From: Desulfobacteraceae bacterium
GTDB taxonomy: Bacteria > Desulfobacterota > Desulfobacteria > Desulfobacterales > Desulfosalsimonadaceae
Reading direction: 5' to 3'
Length of the DNA: 37,233 bases
NCBI GenBank assembly: GCA_021737545.1
Contig: JAIPDT010000008.1
Location: forward strand, 1 to 37,233
A program made the position numbers and the translations under genes. Under the pieces are notes generated by a model. It was given only the letters and a program-made list of their open reading frames with translations, searched no databases and had not been told where the DNA came from. Positions 1 through 8,472 of this stretch are shown here, piece after piece (position 1 is the first letter of the stretch; every line of letters begins with the position of its first letter).

Positions 1-369
1 CAGATATCGTTTACCAAGCATGAACGAAAGATTCTTCCGGAATTTAGAAAGAAGATCAATAACTCCGAATCTACCGAGGATGTAAAGAAATTTTTTTCCT
101 ATACGGCTGGTTCCCTGTTTAAAAAAATCCTGCCGGAAGAGGAGGCTGTCGAATTCGACGACATCCAACTGGCACCGCAAAGCAATCCGCCTTATCGGCT
201 AAGCAGCCGTCTGCTGGCAGTGCCTGCATTTTCAAGGATATGGGAAGATTCGGACCTTTCCAACGTGCTTGAGCGGCTTGCGGAAGCGGCCTTAAACAGG
301 CACCGGCGGCTTGACAAGCACCCGGAAAAAACCGATTCAAAGATCCAGCGCAGATATGAAAACAGATAG
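1..369 (+). CDS. 3' end of an unidentified protein (partial)
   Basis: An open frame enters from the left edge in frame 1 and runs 122 codons to a TAG stop. The ORF track misses it because no start codon lies in the window. The visible part is charged and probably soluble, with a Lys/Glu-rich beginning (TKHERKILPEFRKKI) and a basic, low-complexity end rich in Arg, Lys and His. I see no signal peptide, membrane segment or catalytic motif and do not recognise the family. It ends 21 bases before the amidohydrolase start on the same strand, so the two may be co-transcribed. The two minus-strand ORFs listed here (119-340 and 192-431) look like shadows of this frame. Confidence 0.6.
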   Translation, partial: QISFTKHERKILPEFRKKINNSESTEDVKKFFSYTAGSLFKKILPEEEAVEFDDIQLAPQSNPPYRLSSRLLAVPAFSRIWEDSDLSNVLERLAEAALNRHRRLDKHPEKTDSKIQRRYENR

Positions 370-390
370 GCCGCGCCGGGCAGAGACATT

Positions 391-1254
391 ATGATAATAG
401 ACATACACACACACCTTTTTCCCGGTGACATCCGGGAGAAGCGGGAGAATTATTGCCTCGATGAGCCGTCCTTTGCCCTGCTTTACCGAGATCCGAAATC
501 TAAAATGATCGGTTCAGATGAAATTGTTCAGGCAATGGATGAGCAGGGAGTGGATATTTCTGTGGTCTTCGGGTTTCCCTGGCTGAATTTGGATACCTGC
601 AAACGGCACAATGATTATATCCTGGAATCAGTAAGCCGATATCCGAACAGGCTGGTGGGGTTTAGCTGTGTAAATCCCTATACCAATGGGGCTGAAGATG
701 AGGTTCAAAGGTGCTTGAAAGCCGGTCTTTCAGGAGTGGGCGAGCTTGCACTCTATCAGGAAGGTGGCATCACCGAAGACGCGGTCAGGCGCATAGCACC
801 GATCATGGAACAGTGCGGGGAGGAGAATCTGCCAGTGATGTTTCACACAAACGAGCCTGTGGGGCATAAGTATCCGGGCAAAACTGATAATACGCTTGCT
901 CAGATTTATCACCTGGTAAAGACCTATGGTAACAATACCATTATTCTCGCCCACTGGGGCGGAGGGGTGTTTTTCTATAACCTGCTGAAAAAGGAGGTTG
1001 GCGGGGTGCTTTCAAACGTCTATTTTGACACCGCTGCTTCACCGTTTTTATATAATCCGCGGATATACAGTTTGGCAATGGAGCTGGCAGGAGAGGACAG
1101 GATTCTTTTCGGCACCGATTATCCTCTTATTCCGCCGCAGCGTTATTACCGGGACATAGATTCCGCAGGCCTTGCCACCTCGGCCCGGCGGAAACTGCTC
1201 GGCAAAAATGCGGCAAATATCCTGTCTATTCCTTACAACGAAGAGCTTCTATAA
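391..1254 (+). CDS. amidohydrolase family metal-dependent hydrolase
   Basis: A 287-residue TIM-barrel hydrolase of the amidohydrolase-2 type, soluble and presumably cytoplasmic. The metal ligands expected of the family are visible: the HxH pair at H6/H8 (DIHTHLFP), E118 on the next conserved strand, H152 (MFHTNE), H188 (ILAHWGGG) and D243 (FGTDYP). The length is normal for this compact group, which includes uronate isomerase-like and decarboxylase-like members such as ACMSD. The substrate cannot be read from sequence; hydrolysis or non-oxidative decarboxylation are both possible. It may form a short operon with the partial gene upstream. About 200 noncoding bases separate it from the next gene. 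Confidence 0.85.
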   Translation: MIIDIHTHLFPGDIREKRENYCLDEPSFALLYRDPKSKMIGSDEIVQAMDEQGVDISVVFGFPWLNLDTCKRHNDYILESVSRYPNRLVGFSCVNPYTNGAEDEVQRCLKAGLSGVGELALYQEGGITEDAVRRIAPIMEQCGEENLPVMFHTNEPVGHKYPGKTDNTLAQIYHLVKTYGNNTIILAHWGGGVFFYNLLKKEVGGVLSNVYFDTAASPFLYNPRIYSLAMELAGEDRILFGTDYPLIPPQRYYRDIDSAGLATSARRKLLGKNAANILSIPYNEELL

Positions 1255-1280
1255 ACATCTTAATCCCAGTTCACCCGCCC

Positions 1281-1315
1281 TCTGTCTTCTGCCTTCTGCC
1301 TTCTGTCTTCTGTCC
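1281..1315. repeat. heptad tandem repeat CTTCTGC/CTTCTGT
   Basis: About five imperfect copies of a 7-base unit (TCTGTCT, TCTGCCT) lie in the gap between the amidohydrolase and the FBP aldolase/phosphatase. No reading frame explains it. Such simple repeats can vary in copy number by slippage. A role is unknown; it is too far from the next gene to set promoter spacing directly. Confidence 0.6.
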
Positions 1316-1462
1316 TCGAGCAAGGGTTGATACAAGACGAAAAATGATTATTGTAAATCAATAAATTAAATATCCGCCTTTTATATCAAGTTATTACAAC
1401 CCAAGAGGTTTTGTTGTATTTTGCATATGCTAACTCCCAAGATATATAAGGAGGGCAAAAAA

Positions 1463-2563
1463 ATGGATAACAAAGTGACGTTTAGCGTAATCAAGGCCGA
1501 TGTAGGCGGGCTTGTAGGACACTCATCCATTCATCAGGATCTGCTCGACGAGGCAGGAAACCGTCTTGAAGGCGCCAAACACCAGGAAAAGATCCTTGAT
1601 TATTATGTTACCGCCTGCGGCGATGATCTCGGCCTTGTCATGACCCATCGGCAGGGCGCTGACAGCAAGGAGATTCACCAGCTGGCCTGGGATGTGTTTG
1701 AGGCCTGCGCGGAAACAGCCAAGAATCTCAAGCTTTACGGAGCCGGCCAGGATCTTTTAAAAGACGCATTTTCAGGGACAATCCGCGGAATGGGTCCCGG
1801 CCTTGCTGAAATGGAATTCAATGAACGCGAATCAGAACCTGTTCTGGTGTTTTTTGCGGACAAGACCTCCGCAGGAGCCTGGAATATGCCGTTATACAAG
1901 GCTTTTGCCGATCCGTTCAATACTGCGGGGCTTGTTATTTCTCCAAGCCTTCACGACGGAGTAAAGTTTGAGGTCCATGACGTAAAGGGGCATAAGCGCA
2001 TAATCTTTGATTCTCCTAAGGAAATCTACGATTTGTTGGTGTTTATCGGAGCGCCAAGCCAGTATATGATAAAATCCGTATATACAAAACAGGGCGAGAT
2101 TGCGGCATCGACCTCCACGGAGCGGCTGGCGCTGACCGCCGGCAAGTACGTGGGAAAAGACGATCCGGTATATGTAGCACGCGCCCAGGGAGTTTTCCCT
2201 GCAGTAGGCGAGCTGCTTGAGCCGTTTACTCATGCCCAGCTCGTTGAAGGCTGGATGCGCGGCTCTCATACCGGCCCGTTGATGCCGGTGGCGGTCCGCG
2301 ATGCCAATCCATCCCGGTTTGACGGACCGCCCAGGGTGATCTGCCTGGGGTTTCAGCTTGCAGGCGGCCATTTGATAGGCCCGCGTGACATGTTTGACGA
2401 TCCGGGCTTTGACATTGCCCGTCATGAATGCAACAAGCTTGCAGACCATATGCGGCGCCACGGCCCGTTCGAACCGCATCGACTCCCCATGGAGGAAATG
2501 GAGTATACCACCATGCCCCAGGTAATGGAACGTCTGGAAGAACGCTGGGAACCTCTTCCATAG
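1463..2563 (+). CDS. fbp: fructose-1,6-bisphosphate aldolase/phosphatase (archaeal type)
   Basis: A bifunctional gluconeogenic enzyme: it condenses dihydroxyacetone phosphate with glyceraldehyde 3-phosphate and then dephosphorylates the fructose 1,6-bisphosphate to fructose 6-phosphate. I chose the ATG at 1463, 14 codons inside the listed ORF, because TAAGGAGGG lies about 8 bases upstream and the family's N-terminus (KVTFSVIKADVGGLVGH) follows at once. The protein is 366 aa, normal for the family. Mg ligands D13, H20, D54 and D55 are present, as are D133/K134 and the GKYVGKDDP segment containing Y229 and K232-D233-D234, the aldolase acid/base and Schiff-base lysine region known from archaeal enzymes. 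Both activities should therefore be intact. The enzyme type is common in archaea and anaerobes and implies strong gluconeogenic flux from small carbon compounds. Confidence 0.95.
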   Translation: MDNKVTFSVIKADVGGLVGHSSIHQDLLDEAGNRLEGAKHQEKILDYYVTACGDDLGLVMTHRQGADSKEIHQLAWDVFEACAETAKNLKLYGAGQDLLKDAFSGTIRGMGPGLAEMEFNERESEPVLVFFADKTSAGAWNMPLYKAFADPFNTAGLVISPSLHDGVKFEVHDVKGHKRIIFDSPKEIYDLLVFIGAPSQYMIKSVYTKQGEIAASTSTERLALTAGKYVGKDDPVYVARAQGVFPAVGELLEPFTHAQLVEGWMRGSHTGPLMPVAVRDANPSRFDGPPRVICLGFQLAGGHLIGPRDMFDDPGFDIARHECNKLADHMRRHGPFEPHRLPMEEMEYTTMPQVMERLEERWEPLP

Positions 2564-2606
2564 CCCTATCCTGGTACCGATAGAAACCCCATAAAGTTAT
2601 CATAAG

Positions 2607-2646
2607 GAAAAAGCCGCGGGCCCGCCACCAGCCCCGCGGCTTTTTT
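2607..2646. terminator. GC-rich rho-independent terminator, probably bidirectional
   Basis: A near-perfect stem, AAAAGCCGCGGGG-type, is closed by a short CCGCCACCA-like loop and flanked by A and T tracts, so it reads as an intrinsic terminator on both strands. It lies about 45 bases after the FBP aldolase/phosphatase stop. The convergent ferritin-like gene ends about 165 bases to the right. Confidence 0.85.
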
Positions 2647-2810
2647 GCAACTCTACAGGCTAAAGTTTAACTGCGCTATGCGGCAAGCGGCATCTCGTTA
2701 TCATTGGACTTTTTGCTTCTTGACATAATTATTCGATAAATCGCAGAAATTAAGTAGGAGCAGGCTGACCCGCCCTCTACTCTGCCCGAATAACGGAATA
2801 AAAACGGCGG

Positions 2811-3671
2811 TTATTTCAGCTTTTTTTGCCGGTCGTGGAGTTCTTCTGCTTCGTAGCGTTCCTGACGGGTGGTTAAATCCAGGTTGGACATCAGGCCGCC
2901 GTCTTTTTTTGCCTCCTCATTGGATTGAAGTTTCAGGTGCAGATCAAGCGAGTCCTGTAAGTCGTTAAGCGCCTTGTCAACAGCCTCTTCAAAAGATTTG
3001 CCGGTATGTATGACTCCGGGGATAAGGTTCGGTTCAATGCCGTTTTCTGCAACAGGTTCGGAACTGTGTGCCAGTTGCTTCATTTTGGTCATGGAAAAAT
3101 CCATCCGCTGCCAGGCATCCAGGCCGTGATCCTGGAGAACCCATGCGTCGCGCAGGGTCTGGAGCATCTGATTGTATTTTGCGGCCACGCTTTTCTGGAG
3201 CATGCCCGCAAGCTCATCTGACAGCTCGTTTTCCTCACCCGGCAGTCCGGCGGCTTGTTCGGGAGACAGTTTGTCGCGCATTTTCTGAAATTTTTCGGCA
3301 TGCATTTCAGATTCCCACGCTTCTCTTAAAAGTACCCTCTTGATATGCGGATCATTGACATTTTCGGCTTCATGTTCATAGTGAAGGACCAGGTTTTTTT
3401 CGTAATCCACGTAGGATTTTAAAATGGTGGCCCGGTTTGTGGGATCATAGGGATATTCCGCGGGTTCCATGTCAGGCTCTCCGCCAAGCGTTCCTATGAT
3501 CATACCAAGCCAGTGCATGTGCCACATTTCTTCTCTGCAGCGGGAAAGCAGCTTCGCCCCGATCGGGGTATCTTCGCCTTCCAGGTAGCTGTGGGTCAGA
3601 TAGCGCAGTATTGCCGCATGTTCGTCTGCAAGATCCTTGTTTAGCATTTGAATAAGTTCTTGATTCTCCAT
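2811..3671 (-). CDS. ferritin-like domain protein
   Basis: A 286-residue, highly charged helical protein whose first 130 residues resemble a ferritin/bacterioferritin four-helix bundle. Candidate metal-binding positions are E17/H18 (LADEHAAILRY), E48-x-x-H51 (REEMWHMHW), E99/H100 and the E120/E122/H124 group (EAWESEMHAEKF). The last pattern is not a clean ExxH, so a standard diiron site is likely but not certain. The C-terminal half (about 135-286) is a further helical extension, longer than ordinary bacterioferritin, ending in a Lys/Glu-rich tail. AAAGGATG precedes the ATG. It stands alone, with a 230-base gap before the next gene. Roles could be iron storage or oxidative protection; no signal peptide is seen. 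Confidence 0.75.
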   Translation of the reverse strand: MENQELIQMLNKDLADEHAAILRYLTHSYLEGEDTPIGAKLLSRCREEMWHMHWLGMIIGTLGGEPDMEPAEYPYDPTNRATILKSYVDYEKNLVLHYEHEAENVNDPHIKRVLLREAWESEMHAEKFQKMRDKLSPEQAAGLPGEENELSDELAGMLQKSVAAKYNQMLQTLRDAWVLQDHGLDAWQRMDFSMTKMKQLAHSSEPVAENGIEPNLIPGVIHTGKSFEEAVDKALNDLQDSLDLHLKLQSNEEAKKDGGLMSNLDLTTRQERYEAEELHDRQKKLK

Positions 3672-3904
3672 TGTTTCATCCTTTTAGTGTAAAGTTTGCA
3701 ACAAACTGTTACTTATCAAAGTAATCGTTGAAAAAGAAACCCTCAAATAAAAAAATTACAAAGGCAAAGCCAAAATGTCAAGAAAGGCCTTATGGAAACT
3801 TCTGCAGTGAGGCACGGAAAAATCCTTGCCCGGTTTCCGTGAAACTAGTATGTCTCATATACAGTAACAGGCAGATTATTTAACGGGAAAGCAGCGGGGA
3901 TACC

Positions 3905-4762
3905 GTGGAACGGATCGGATTATTCGTAAAACAGGATAAAGCGGCGCAGGAAAAAGCTGATGCACTGGCGGCCTGGCTTCGCTCCAGGGGTATAGGAGTG
4001 GTTCGCCGGGAATCCTTCCAGCAGCAGCTCGGAAGATGTGAGGACAGGGACCCCGAAGTGGATGCCGGGGGTATTGGCTGCGTGTTTGTCCTGGGAGGAG
4101 ACGGGACTTTTTTAAGCGCCTCGCGCTGGATCGGAGATGCGGGTATACCCATGATCGGCGTGAAGTTCGGAGATATAGGTTTTCTTGCTGAAATTTCCGA
4201 AGACGCCCTTTTTTCGGCTGCAGAGGCCGTAATTAACGGCGAGTTTAGCATTGAATCCCGCGACCGCCTCCAGATCAGGATTATCCGGAGCAAAGAGCCG
4301 TATCTGCGTGAAACAGTGGTAAACGACGTTGTGATAAACAAGGGGGCCCTTGCAAGGCTTGCCAATATTGAAACCTATATAGACGATCATTACCTGACCA
4401 CCTACCGCAGCGACGGTCTGATCATGGCAACACCCACCGGTTCCACCGCCTATTCCCTGGCGGCGGGCGGGCCTGTGGTGCATCCGGCGGTGGAGGGTTT
4501 TCTGGTAACTCCCATATGTCCTTTTACCCTGACCAACCGCGTCCTTGTGGTCCCCAGCAGCTCGCGGATCAAAATCCGCCTGGGAGAAAAAGCCTCTGAT
4601 ATCGTGGCAACATTTGACGGACAGCAGGGCGTGGAACTCGATTCATCCGATGAGATTATAATTGAAAAAAGCGGGGTTCCGTTAAATCTCATCAAGCTGC
4701 CGGGATACAACTATTTTGATATCTTAAAGGCCAAGCTCCGCTGGAGCGGCGGACGGATCTAG
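3905..4762 (+). CDS. nadK: NAD kinase
   Basis: Phosphorylates NAD to NADP in the cytoplasm, the only route to NADP. The start is GTG at 3905, placing the standard N-terminal strand ([10 protein letters not shown]) correctly. Family motifs are present in order: GGDGT at 64-68, NDVVINKG at 140-147, and [21 protein letters not shown] at about 170-190. At 285 aa the length is normal. The last 39 bases overlap, antiparallel, the 3' end of the class II aldolase-like gene, leaving no room for a terminator between these convergent genes. No operon partner is visible upstream. Confidence 0.95.
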   Translation: MERIGLFVKQDKAAQEKADALAAWLRSRGIGVVRRESFQQQLGRCEDRDPEVDAGGIGCVFVLGGDGTFLSASRWIGDAGIPMIGVKFGDIGFLAEISEDALFSAAEAVINGEFSIESRDRLQIRIIRSKEPYLRETVVNDVVINKGALARLANIETYIDDHYLTTYRSDGLIMATPTGSTAYSLAAGGPVVHPAVEGFLVTPICPFTLTNRVLVVPSSSRIKIRLGEKASDIVATFDGQQGVELDSSDEIIIEKSGVPLNLIKLPGYNYFDILKAKLRWSGGRI

Positions 4763-5908
4763 GCGCTCGAAATAGATTTTGCGGCAGATACGTTCTATGG
4801 TTGCCATCCTTCCCAGGGCGTTGCCGAAGTCTTCTGATGCGCAGGTAAATACTCCGTGTCCGTATACAATGGCAGCTTTGCTTTTTTTTACTGCGGGCGG
4901 CACGGTGTTGCAGAGTCCGTAAGGCCCTCCGCCGGTCTCACCCGGGACAATCGGGATGGCGCTTATCTCCCTTTGCACCGGGCAGTCCAGGTGGCAACTT
5001 CCCTGATGTTGGCAGTTTCCCTGCCTGCAGTCCATGGACATGATAACCGAAAACAGAGGATGGCCGTGGAGCACGGCCCTGAAATCCGTTGATGCGGCAA
5101 TTTCCAGATGGGCCGGTAGTTCTGACGAGGGCTTGCCGTTCATACAGGAACCGTCTTTAATGTTCGCTTCGAGCACCTCATCTTCAAGTTCATCTAAAAA
5201 GCTGCCTGAGGCTGTAATATAGAGGGTGTTTCCGATTCGGTAGGAGATATTTCCGAAACAGGCATTTACAAGCCCCCTGCTGACAATCTCTTTTCCCGCC
5301 TCGATTATAGCCTTGTGCGCCTGGTCTTTTGTTTTAAACGGGCCGTTTTTCAGTCCACCCTCGTAAACCGAGGGGGGTGGCAGGTGTTTGCATGCCGTTG
5401 AAAACGCTTTGGCCCGGGGTTTTCCTATATCTCCTGTGCGGCTTGCCTGCAGGGTGTCTGAAAAAAACTTAACAAAACCCGAAAAGCAGGCCGCAGAGAA
5501 ATTCACATAAGCTTCCCCTGCGTCCCTGCCGCAGGCAACCACGCCCCGGCCCTTGACAATCGTACAGTTTCTTTTTTTTAAAGCCCTGCTAAGAGATTCG
5601 GTGTCAAAACCTTCAGCTACCGGCAGATCATGAAGGAACATCCGGGTTTCAGAGTCCCGGGGGCGGATTACGCAGTCCGGGCAGGTTTGCGCCAGATAGT
5701 TAAGTGCAGCAGCGTATGGCTCGGCAGTCTGTGCGTACAGGATTGCGCCGGCCTTGAAGGCGCTGAATAATGGTTTTAGCACTTCGCAGGCAGGCGTGCT
5801 GCTGTTCCATTCCAAGGCTTTTTCGAATGTTCCGAAAACCGCCGTACCCGGAGCAGCCAGTCCGTTTTTGTAAAGCCTGGTTTCGTATGGCGCAATTTTT
5901 TGCTGCAT
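4724..5908 (-). CDS. double-domain class II aldolase/adducin-like protein
   Basis: A 394-residue protein with two related halves. The C-terminal half (about 195-385) is a class II aldolase/adducin domain: FGNIS at 218-222, E263 in SSELPAH as the likely acid/base, and probable metal ligands H281, H283 (HGHP) and H351 (GHGVF). The N-terminal half (about 85-155) retains only an echo of the same fold ([11 protein letters not shown], then AYVNFSAA) and lacks the histidines, so it is probably structural. A Cys-rich insert with C294, C299, C305 and C309 follows the HGHP motif and could bind metal. Fuculose-phosphate aldolase-like activity on a phosphorylated sugar is the family norm, but the substrate here is unknown. 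The 3' end overlaps nadK on the other strand. Confidence 0.75.
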   Translation of the reverse strand: MQQKIAPYETRLYKNGLAAPGTAVFGTFEKALEWNSSTPACEVLKPLFSAFKAGAILYAQTAEPYAAALNYLAQTCPDCVIRPRDSETRMFLHDLPVAEGFDTESLSRALKKRNCTIVKGRGVVACGRDAGEAYVNFSAACFSGFVKFFSDTLQASRTGDIGKPRAKAFSTACKHLPPPSVYEGGLKNGPFKTKDQAHKAIIEAGKEIVSRGLVNACFGNISYRIGNTLYITASGSFLDELEDEVLEANIKDGSCMNGKPSSELPAHLEIAASTDFRAVLHGHPLFSVIMSMDCRQGNCQHQGSCHLDCPVQREISAIPIVPGETGGGPYGLCNTVPPAVKKSKAAIVYGHGVFTCASEDFGNALGRMATIERICRKIYFERLDPSAAPAELGL

Positions 5909-5930
5909 GCCGAATACCCGCGTTTATAGA

Positions 5931-6101
5931 TTACCATCCGGGAAAAAGGCCGGGCTGGATATGGTCCTGATATGTCTTGCACCTCGTGTTGCGGCGGCAT
6001 TTGCGGCAAACATCTACGTGTTTTTTGGGCCGCCCTTTTTTGCGGGGACAGGTAATATAATAAGAACTTGAGACATCGGGGCTGTGTGTATTTGTTTTCA
6101 T
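5931..6101 (-). CDS. 56-aa Cys-containing basic small protein, last gene of the chaperone operon
   Basis: The start is the ATG at 6101, inside a longer listed ORF. It shares one base with the TAA stop of the J-like/DUF1566 gene (TAATG), so translation should be coupled. The product (MKTNTHSPDV...) is 56 aa, strongly basic, with C18, C32, C35 and C41. This could be a small zinc-binding knuckle (CPRKKGRPKKH, then CRKCRRNTRC). No signal peptide or membrane segment is visible. I do not recognise a named family. The tight overlap with the upstream gene and the ordered cysteines argue that it is real. It could instead be a chance ORF, but coupling makes that less likely. Confidence 0.6.
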   Translation of the reverse strand: MKTNTHSPDVSSSYYITCPRKKGRPKKHVDVCRKCRRNTRCKTYQDHIQPGLFPGW

Positions 6102-8461
6102 TAATCCCTGACCGCCCGAACCGTTCCGCATTCCCTGGAGTCTCTGCGTTCAATCATCGGCCGTTCTGAAGGGGTGTTGTCCACAGTACTGACCATTTTG
6201 CGTTTTTGCATGGAGTCCGAGTAGCTGGAATAGCTATCCGAGGTCCAGTACCATTTTTTGTCCATGGCCGGGAAATGAGGTTTGGTCTTATAAATTCCGG
6301 TCAGCTCTTCCGGCGAGGGAAGCCGCCAGTCTGAATATCCTCCGGTGGAAAGTTTTTCTGCATATTGCCTGGCTTTTTCATAGGTAAAGCATTCTTCCGG
6401 CCGGGTCAGGCCGGTATCCAAAAGTTGCCACATAAGACCGGTTTTTTTGTCCAGCACCACTCCGGCGGTTTTTTCCACGTATCTGTCGGGATTTTTTCCA
6501 AGCAGGCTTCGGAATCTTTGGCTGGCTTCTTTAATGGTTTTTTGCCGTTTTTTTTGCCGCAGCCCCCTGATCTCTTTCTGGATCGGTTCTGTAAGGGGGC
6601 TCCGGGGATAAGCGGCAAGATAGTCCTTATACATTTCTATTGCTGCCTCATAGTCGGTGCCGAAGTTTTCGGCTTTGCTGCGCAGCGCCTCAAGCTTTTT
6701 TCTCTGTTTTATTTTTTCCCTGTAACCCTCCAGCCGGTCCCGGAGCTTGTCTGCGTAGCTGTTGTCATACAGGCTTATGTAATTTTGGCACAGCTTTGCG
6801 CACTGTTCCCATTCCTTTTCCTTTTCGCAGGCTTCGAGTTTGTTTGTAATATAAATATAGTATTCTCCGTTTACTTCAGAGCACATCTTTTCCACATCTT
6901 TTGTGTGTTCGCCTTTTGGATGGGCGTTCATGTAATCGGTGATCGCCCCGATTTTTTCGGGCGGGGTGCCGTTGATCATCACCTGTTCGAGCCGTTTGAA
7001 GTCCCTGGATTCGAGCTGTTGTTTTAATCTTTTTATCCCTGCCTCAGCTTTTTTTGCATATTTCTCAGGCGGGTCTTTTTCAAGATAGCGCCGGTATTCG
7101 GCTATGGCCTGCCGGTAATTGCCCTGGCCGCTCAATTGCCCTATCGATGCCCTCACGTTTTCGTAATTTTTTTCCGCAATGGTTTCTTTTATTTCGGTTA
7201 GGCGATTTCCGGCTTTTTCGATGTATTGCCGGTAGTTGTCATCTGTACCGTGCTTGCCTATGAAGGTTTTTAAAAGCTGAATTTTTGCCTGCGGCTGCTC
7301 GGTGTTTTTTACCTGTTCCATGATTTTGGCAAACTCGGCTTCCCTGGTTTGACTGCGGTGTTGCGCATAAAAAAAGGCGCCTGCCACAGCTATTATGACA
7401 ACAATGCCGGCTGCCGCTGCCGAGGCTATAATATATTTGCGCCGTTTGTCCGGCGGCATTTCAATGCTCAATTTTTTCCGGCGACAGTAATCTGTTATAT
7501 ACAGTCGGGCCTCTTCTTTTTCCATGCCGAAATCCATGGCCTTGTTTACCAGGATTTCGAAGTATTCCGGGCGCAGCTTGCCGTTGATGCCGGCAATGTT
7601 GATATCCGAATCCAGAGCTGCAAGCTTTGCCCCGGCCAGACTTATGTCATAAGAGATACGGTTCTGCTCTGATTTAAATATCGTGACGCACTGTCCGACC
7701 AGGGTGTTGGCGGCGGTGGCAACCGCATCTTTTTTGCTGCTCTGGGCCAGCTCCTTTTTCTTGCGCGCCGCTGTTTCCTGCAGGGTCTTTAGATCCGCGC
7801 TTTCCGGCAGACCCAGAAACTCGTATAATGAGGACTTGTTTAATAGCTTCAGGTTCTCGTGAATGGTTTTTTCAATCGATCGGTCCAGTTGCCTGGGAAC
7901 GGATACTTCAGGGGCTTTGTCTGTCTTTACTACGGGACAGCGGACTCGTTGCCGGACTTCTTCAATTTTGGCGGAATTGCGTTTGGCAATTTTTTCCACC
8001 TCGGATTCTGTAAGATAGCCTTTGGCCATTCTGAGGGTGATTTGCTGGTCAATGCGGTGATATTTTTCGTATTTTTTGGCATTGATCCGGTTTTGGATTT
8101 CGTTTTCCGCAAGTCCGTGTACAGTGGCAAGTCTGGCCTTTTCTTCCTTGGTGATATGCCCCTTGCCCATGAGTATGTCTATGTGCCGGTCTATCTCAGG
8201 ATATTTGCTTTCCTTGTTTTTTGCCATTAGTTCACGGGCGGCTTCGGCTTCTTTGGCGCGCAGGGCCTCGTCTTTCATTACCCGTCGGATTTCCGGGATC
8301 ATATTGATGCATTTTTGTGCGTGCAGCCCCTTGGTGGGATGATTGCGCAGTCTGCTCCACTCGGTTTGTTTTTTGGAAATGGCCTTTTCAATGACTTCAG
8401 GATCAGTCTCGGGCGGATCGTAGGCAAGTTCCAGGAGTATGTAGAAATTTTCGCGTTCCAT
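6101..8461 (-). CDS. membrane protein with two degenerate J-like domains and a C-terminal DUF1566 domain
   Basis: A 786-residue protein. Residues 1-75 (ENFYILLELAYDPPE...) and 205-285 (LYEFLGLPESADL...NRISYD) each resemble the helical hairpin of a J domain but lack HPD. Between them lie two related segments of about 40 residues (LMGKGHITKEEKARLA and RMAKGYLTESEVEKIA), with a possible third copy near 290-330. One membrane helix spans about 343-366 (KYIIASAAAAGIVVIIAVAG). Residues 370-650 are TPR/coiled-coil-like, and 661-786 are a DUF1566 (Lcl, C-type-lectin-like) domain with KKTGLMWQ, DWRLPS and YWTSD. By the positive-inside rule the J-like half is probably cytoplasmic and the DUF1566 half periplasmic. 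The gene starts 11 bases after the Hsp70 stop, so it is a candidate membrane co-chaperone. Its function is not known. Confidence 0.85.
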   Translation of the reverse strand: MERENFYILLELAYDPPETDPEVIEKAISKKQTEWSRLRNHPTKGLHAQKCINMIPEIRRVMKDEALRAKEAEAARELMAKNKESKYPEIDRHIDILMGKGHITKEEKARLATVHGLAENEIQNRINAKKYEKYHRIDQQITLRMAKGYLTESEVEKIAKRNSAKIEEVRQRVRCPVVKTDKAPEVSVPRQLDRSIEKTIHENLKLLNKSSLYEFLGLPESADLKTLQETAARKKKELAQSSKKDAVATAANTLVGQCVTIFKSEQNRISYDISLAGAKLAALDSDINIAGINGKLRPEYFEILVNKAMDFGMEKEEARLYITDYCRRKKLSIEMPPDKRRKYIIASAAAAGIVVIIAVAGAFFYAQHRSQTREAEFAKIMEQVKNTEQPQAKIQLLKTFIGKHGTDDNYRQYIEKAGNRLTEIKETIAEKNYENVRASIGQLSGQGNYRQAIAEYRRYLEKDPPEKYAKKAEAGIKRLKQQLESRDFKRLEQVMINGTPPEKIGAITDYMNAHPKGEHTKDVEKMCSEVNGEYYIYITNKLEACEKEKEWEQCAKLCQNYISLYDNSYADKLRDRLEGYREKIKQRKKLEALRSKAENFGTDYEAAIEMYKDYLAAYPRSPLTEPIQKEIRGLRQKKRQKTIKEASQRFRSLLGKNPDRYVEKTAGVVLDKKTGLMWQLLDTGLTRPEECFTYEKARQYAEKLSTGGYSDWRLPSPEELTGIYKTKPHFPAMDKKWYWTSDSYSSYSDSMQKRKMVSTVDNTPSERPMIERRDSRECGTVRAVRD

Positions 8462-8472
8462 ATTTTAGGTGA

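Noticed and set aside
1892-2603. Minus-strand ORFs of 195 and 125 codons
   Set aside because: They lie opposite the FBP aldolase/phosphatase gene, whose motifs are complete, and have no ribosome site or recognisable domain.
6365-7027. Plus-strand ORF of 220 codons
   Set aside because: A Phe-rich shadow of the J-like/DUF1566 gene; the Phe and Leu richness mirrors Lys/Glu codons of the real gene.
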